Source of the DNA: Allomuricauda sp. ARW1Y1
GTDB lineage: Bacteria > Bacteroidota > Bacteroidia > Flavobacteriales > Flavobacteriaceae
NCBI RefSeq assembly: GCF_013407935.1
Contig: NZ_JACBZU010000005.1
Location: forward strand, 1 to 64,000
Direction: 5' to 3'
Length of the DNA stretch: 64,000 nt
Positions 63,025 to 64,000 of the stretch are shown piece after piece (within the stretch, counting starts at the first letter, position 1; every line of letters starts with the position of its first letter). Below the pieces are notes generated by a model that saw only the letters and a program-made list of their open reading frames with translations, was not told the origin of the DNA and did not search any database. Made by a program: the position numbers and the translations under genes.

Positions 63025-63861
63025 TTAGGCCATTTCATAAACGGTCTCGAACAGTTGCCTGTCCAACTGTTGCTGTTTGGCAAAGCCCTTCTTGAGGTTA
63101 CTGTGCAATACTGCGTTGAAGGCATTATAGCCCAACCAGAGGTTTGGGGTACTGCCCAGTTGCAATGCCTCTGCATCAAGGATCTCAAGGACCTCTCGGG
63201 CCTTTTTGGAGGGTGCATCATTGGTATCGCTGCACTCATAGCGGAACAGTTGGGTCCGCTCCAGCACTTCCCTGACAAAATCCTTGGTATCCAGCAGTTC
63301 CACGGTCATCATCTGATGGAACCTACCGGAAATACTGTAGAACTCATTGTCGAGGAATCTGCGGAACAGTCCTTGGAGCCCGGGCATGATGAGCTGCACC
63401 GCGTTTTTGTGGTGCTTGATGGAAAAGCCAATTTCCGTCCGGGCCACGTGCAGGCCATTGGAACAGACTTTTCGGTAGAACCCAAAATGGCCTGCGGTAC
63501 GTTCGCTCCCATCGTAGGCATTGGTAAACCGCAGCATCGGTAAAATGACGTCCTCACCTTGCCCTACCGAGAACTGGGTAGTGTCGGTAAGGACAAAGTC
63601 CACGCTGAAACTACGGTCCGAGCGGTTAATGCTCTGACGGGAGTATTCCAGGCCCGCATCGATGAGCAATTGCTCCGCCTTTTTGAAAAATAGTTGGTTG
63701 GGAATATGCCCGTAGCGCTGGGACACCATGTTCACGATCTTGCCGTTGCTGACCACGGCCTGTTCCAAGCCCTTTCGTACGGGCATACCGGTCAATTCGT
63801 TTAGAGGTCTGATCTGTACCGGCACAAATACCTCATCCTGCTGTAAGTTGTCTACATACAT
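63025..63861 (-). CDS. DUF932 family protein
   Basis: 278 residues of the DUF932 (plasmid/phage-like) family: VSQRYGHIPNQLFFKKAEQLL, VDFVLTDTTQFSVGQGEDVILPMLRFTNAYDGSERTAGHFGFYRKVCSNG, VRTEIGFSIKHHKNAV. The family is found on conjugative and mobilizable elements and in phages; no function is established. Its base composition is more G+C-rich than its left neighbours, like the mob module at 11.5-16.2 kb, and both point the same way. It may belong to the same element. Confidence 0.87.
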   Translation of the reverse strand: MYVDNLQQDEVFVPVQIRPLNELTGMPVRKGLEQAVVSNGKIVNMVSQRYGHIPNQLFFKKAEQLLIDAGLEYSRQSINRSDRSFSVDFVLTDTTQFSVGQGEDVILPMLRFTNAYDGSERTAGHFGFYRKVCSNGLHVARTEIGFSIKHHKNAVQLIMPGLQGLFRRFLDNEFYSISGRFHQMMTVELLDTKDFVREVLERTQLFRYECSDTNDAPSKKAREVLEILDAEALQLGSTPNLWLGYNAFNAVLHSNLKKGFAKQQQLDRQLFETVYEMA

Positions 63862-64000
63862 CTTTTTGTGATTTTAGGTTAAACAATAATTACAGTGGTC
63901 TACAAACGGAAGGCAGCACGTTGAGCGGCGAGGAAACGGAATAAATAGGCCTGCCCAAGGGCAGGAGATGGCCACAGCCGGGGCTTTATGCCGTCCCTTG
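63862..64000. other. Upstream region of the DUF932 gene with a hairpin
   Basis: No coding sequence. A perfect hairpin CCTGCCC-AA-GGGCAGG lies at 63950-63965, followed by more G+C-rich sequence to the window edge. It could be regulatory for the DUF932 gene; function unknown. Confidence 0.4.

Noticed and set aside
1..64000. CRISPR array, tRNA or rRNA genes, and complete insertion sequences
   Set aside because: I saw no regularly spaced repeats with unique spacers, no tRNA cloverleaf, no rRNA sequence and no transposase frame on either strand.

Overview
The window reads as a stretch of a flavobacterial (Bacteroidota) genome. The evidence is two SusC/SusD outer-membrane import pairs, Bacteroidota-type mobilization genes (BfmA/BtgA-like protein, DUF5712/MobB-like relaxase), several membrane-anchored AraC regulators, DUF2807 and DUF4097 surface proteins, many lipoproteins, and weak Shine-Dalgarno sequences. 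I cannot name the genus. No rRNA, tRNA, CRISPR array or transposase is visible.

Layout. 0-2.6 kb: an overlapping plus-strand operon of unknown function (membrane protein, transglutaminase-like protein, membrane protein). 2.8-5 kb: an exported DNase-I-fold phosphodiesterase, a small Cys/His exported protein and a solitary HSDR_N-type nuclease-fold protein. 5-10 kb: a TPR sensor kinase/response regulator pair, a proline-tailed mini-lipoprotein and accessory genes. 10.0-16.6 kb: a mobilization module on the minus strand (ssb, radC, a 34-aa acidic protein, an oriT-like inverted-repeat region, BfmA-like, relaxase, VirD4/TraG-type coupling protein). It is followed by a gene broken by one amber codon and bordered by a highly structured 365-bp non-coding segment. 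No type IV secretion channel genes are present, so the module looks mobilizable rather than self-conjugative. A DUF932 gene at the right end (63.0-63.9 kb) has the same G+C-rich look, so 16.6-62.8 kb may be cargo.

17-52 kb is dominated by exported hydrolases and their relatives: an M61 metallopeptidase, S41 tail-type proteases, a retropepsin-like aspartyl protease with PDZ, a class C beta-lactamase-fold hydrolase, trypsin-like proteases, DUF885 and an alpha/beta hydrolase. With them are YD-like repeat proteins, AraC regulators and one SusC/SusD pair. This region has clearly been rearranged. One protein fuses three modules that occur as separate genes in a nearby operon and has lost the catalytic His. 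A 183-aa protein is an S41 paralogue with its core deleted. A protease 3' end and two AraC 3' ends survive as relics. A sigma factor/anti-sigma operon with adhesin-like beta-strand proteins sits in the middle. Three transcription units share an upstream GTTAAA-N4-GTTAAA element, and two others share a duplicated ~190-bp upstream region with GTAAC half-sites 22 bp apart.

53.3-62.8 kb is a coherent peptidoglycan-sugar locus. A DeoR-type regulator diverges from a SusC/SusD pair. A terminator separates these from a methyltransferase, anhydro-MurNAc kinase (AnmK), a sodium:solute symporter and MurNAc-6-P etherase (MurQ). Together they suggest outer- and inner-membrane uptake of (anhydro)MurNAc-containing fragments and conversion to GlcNAc-6-P.
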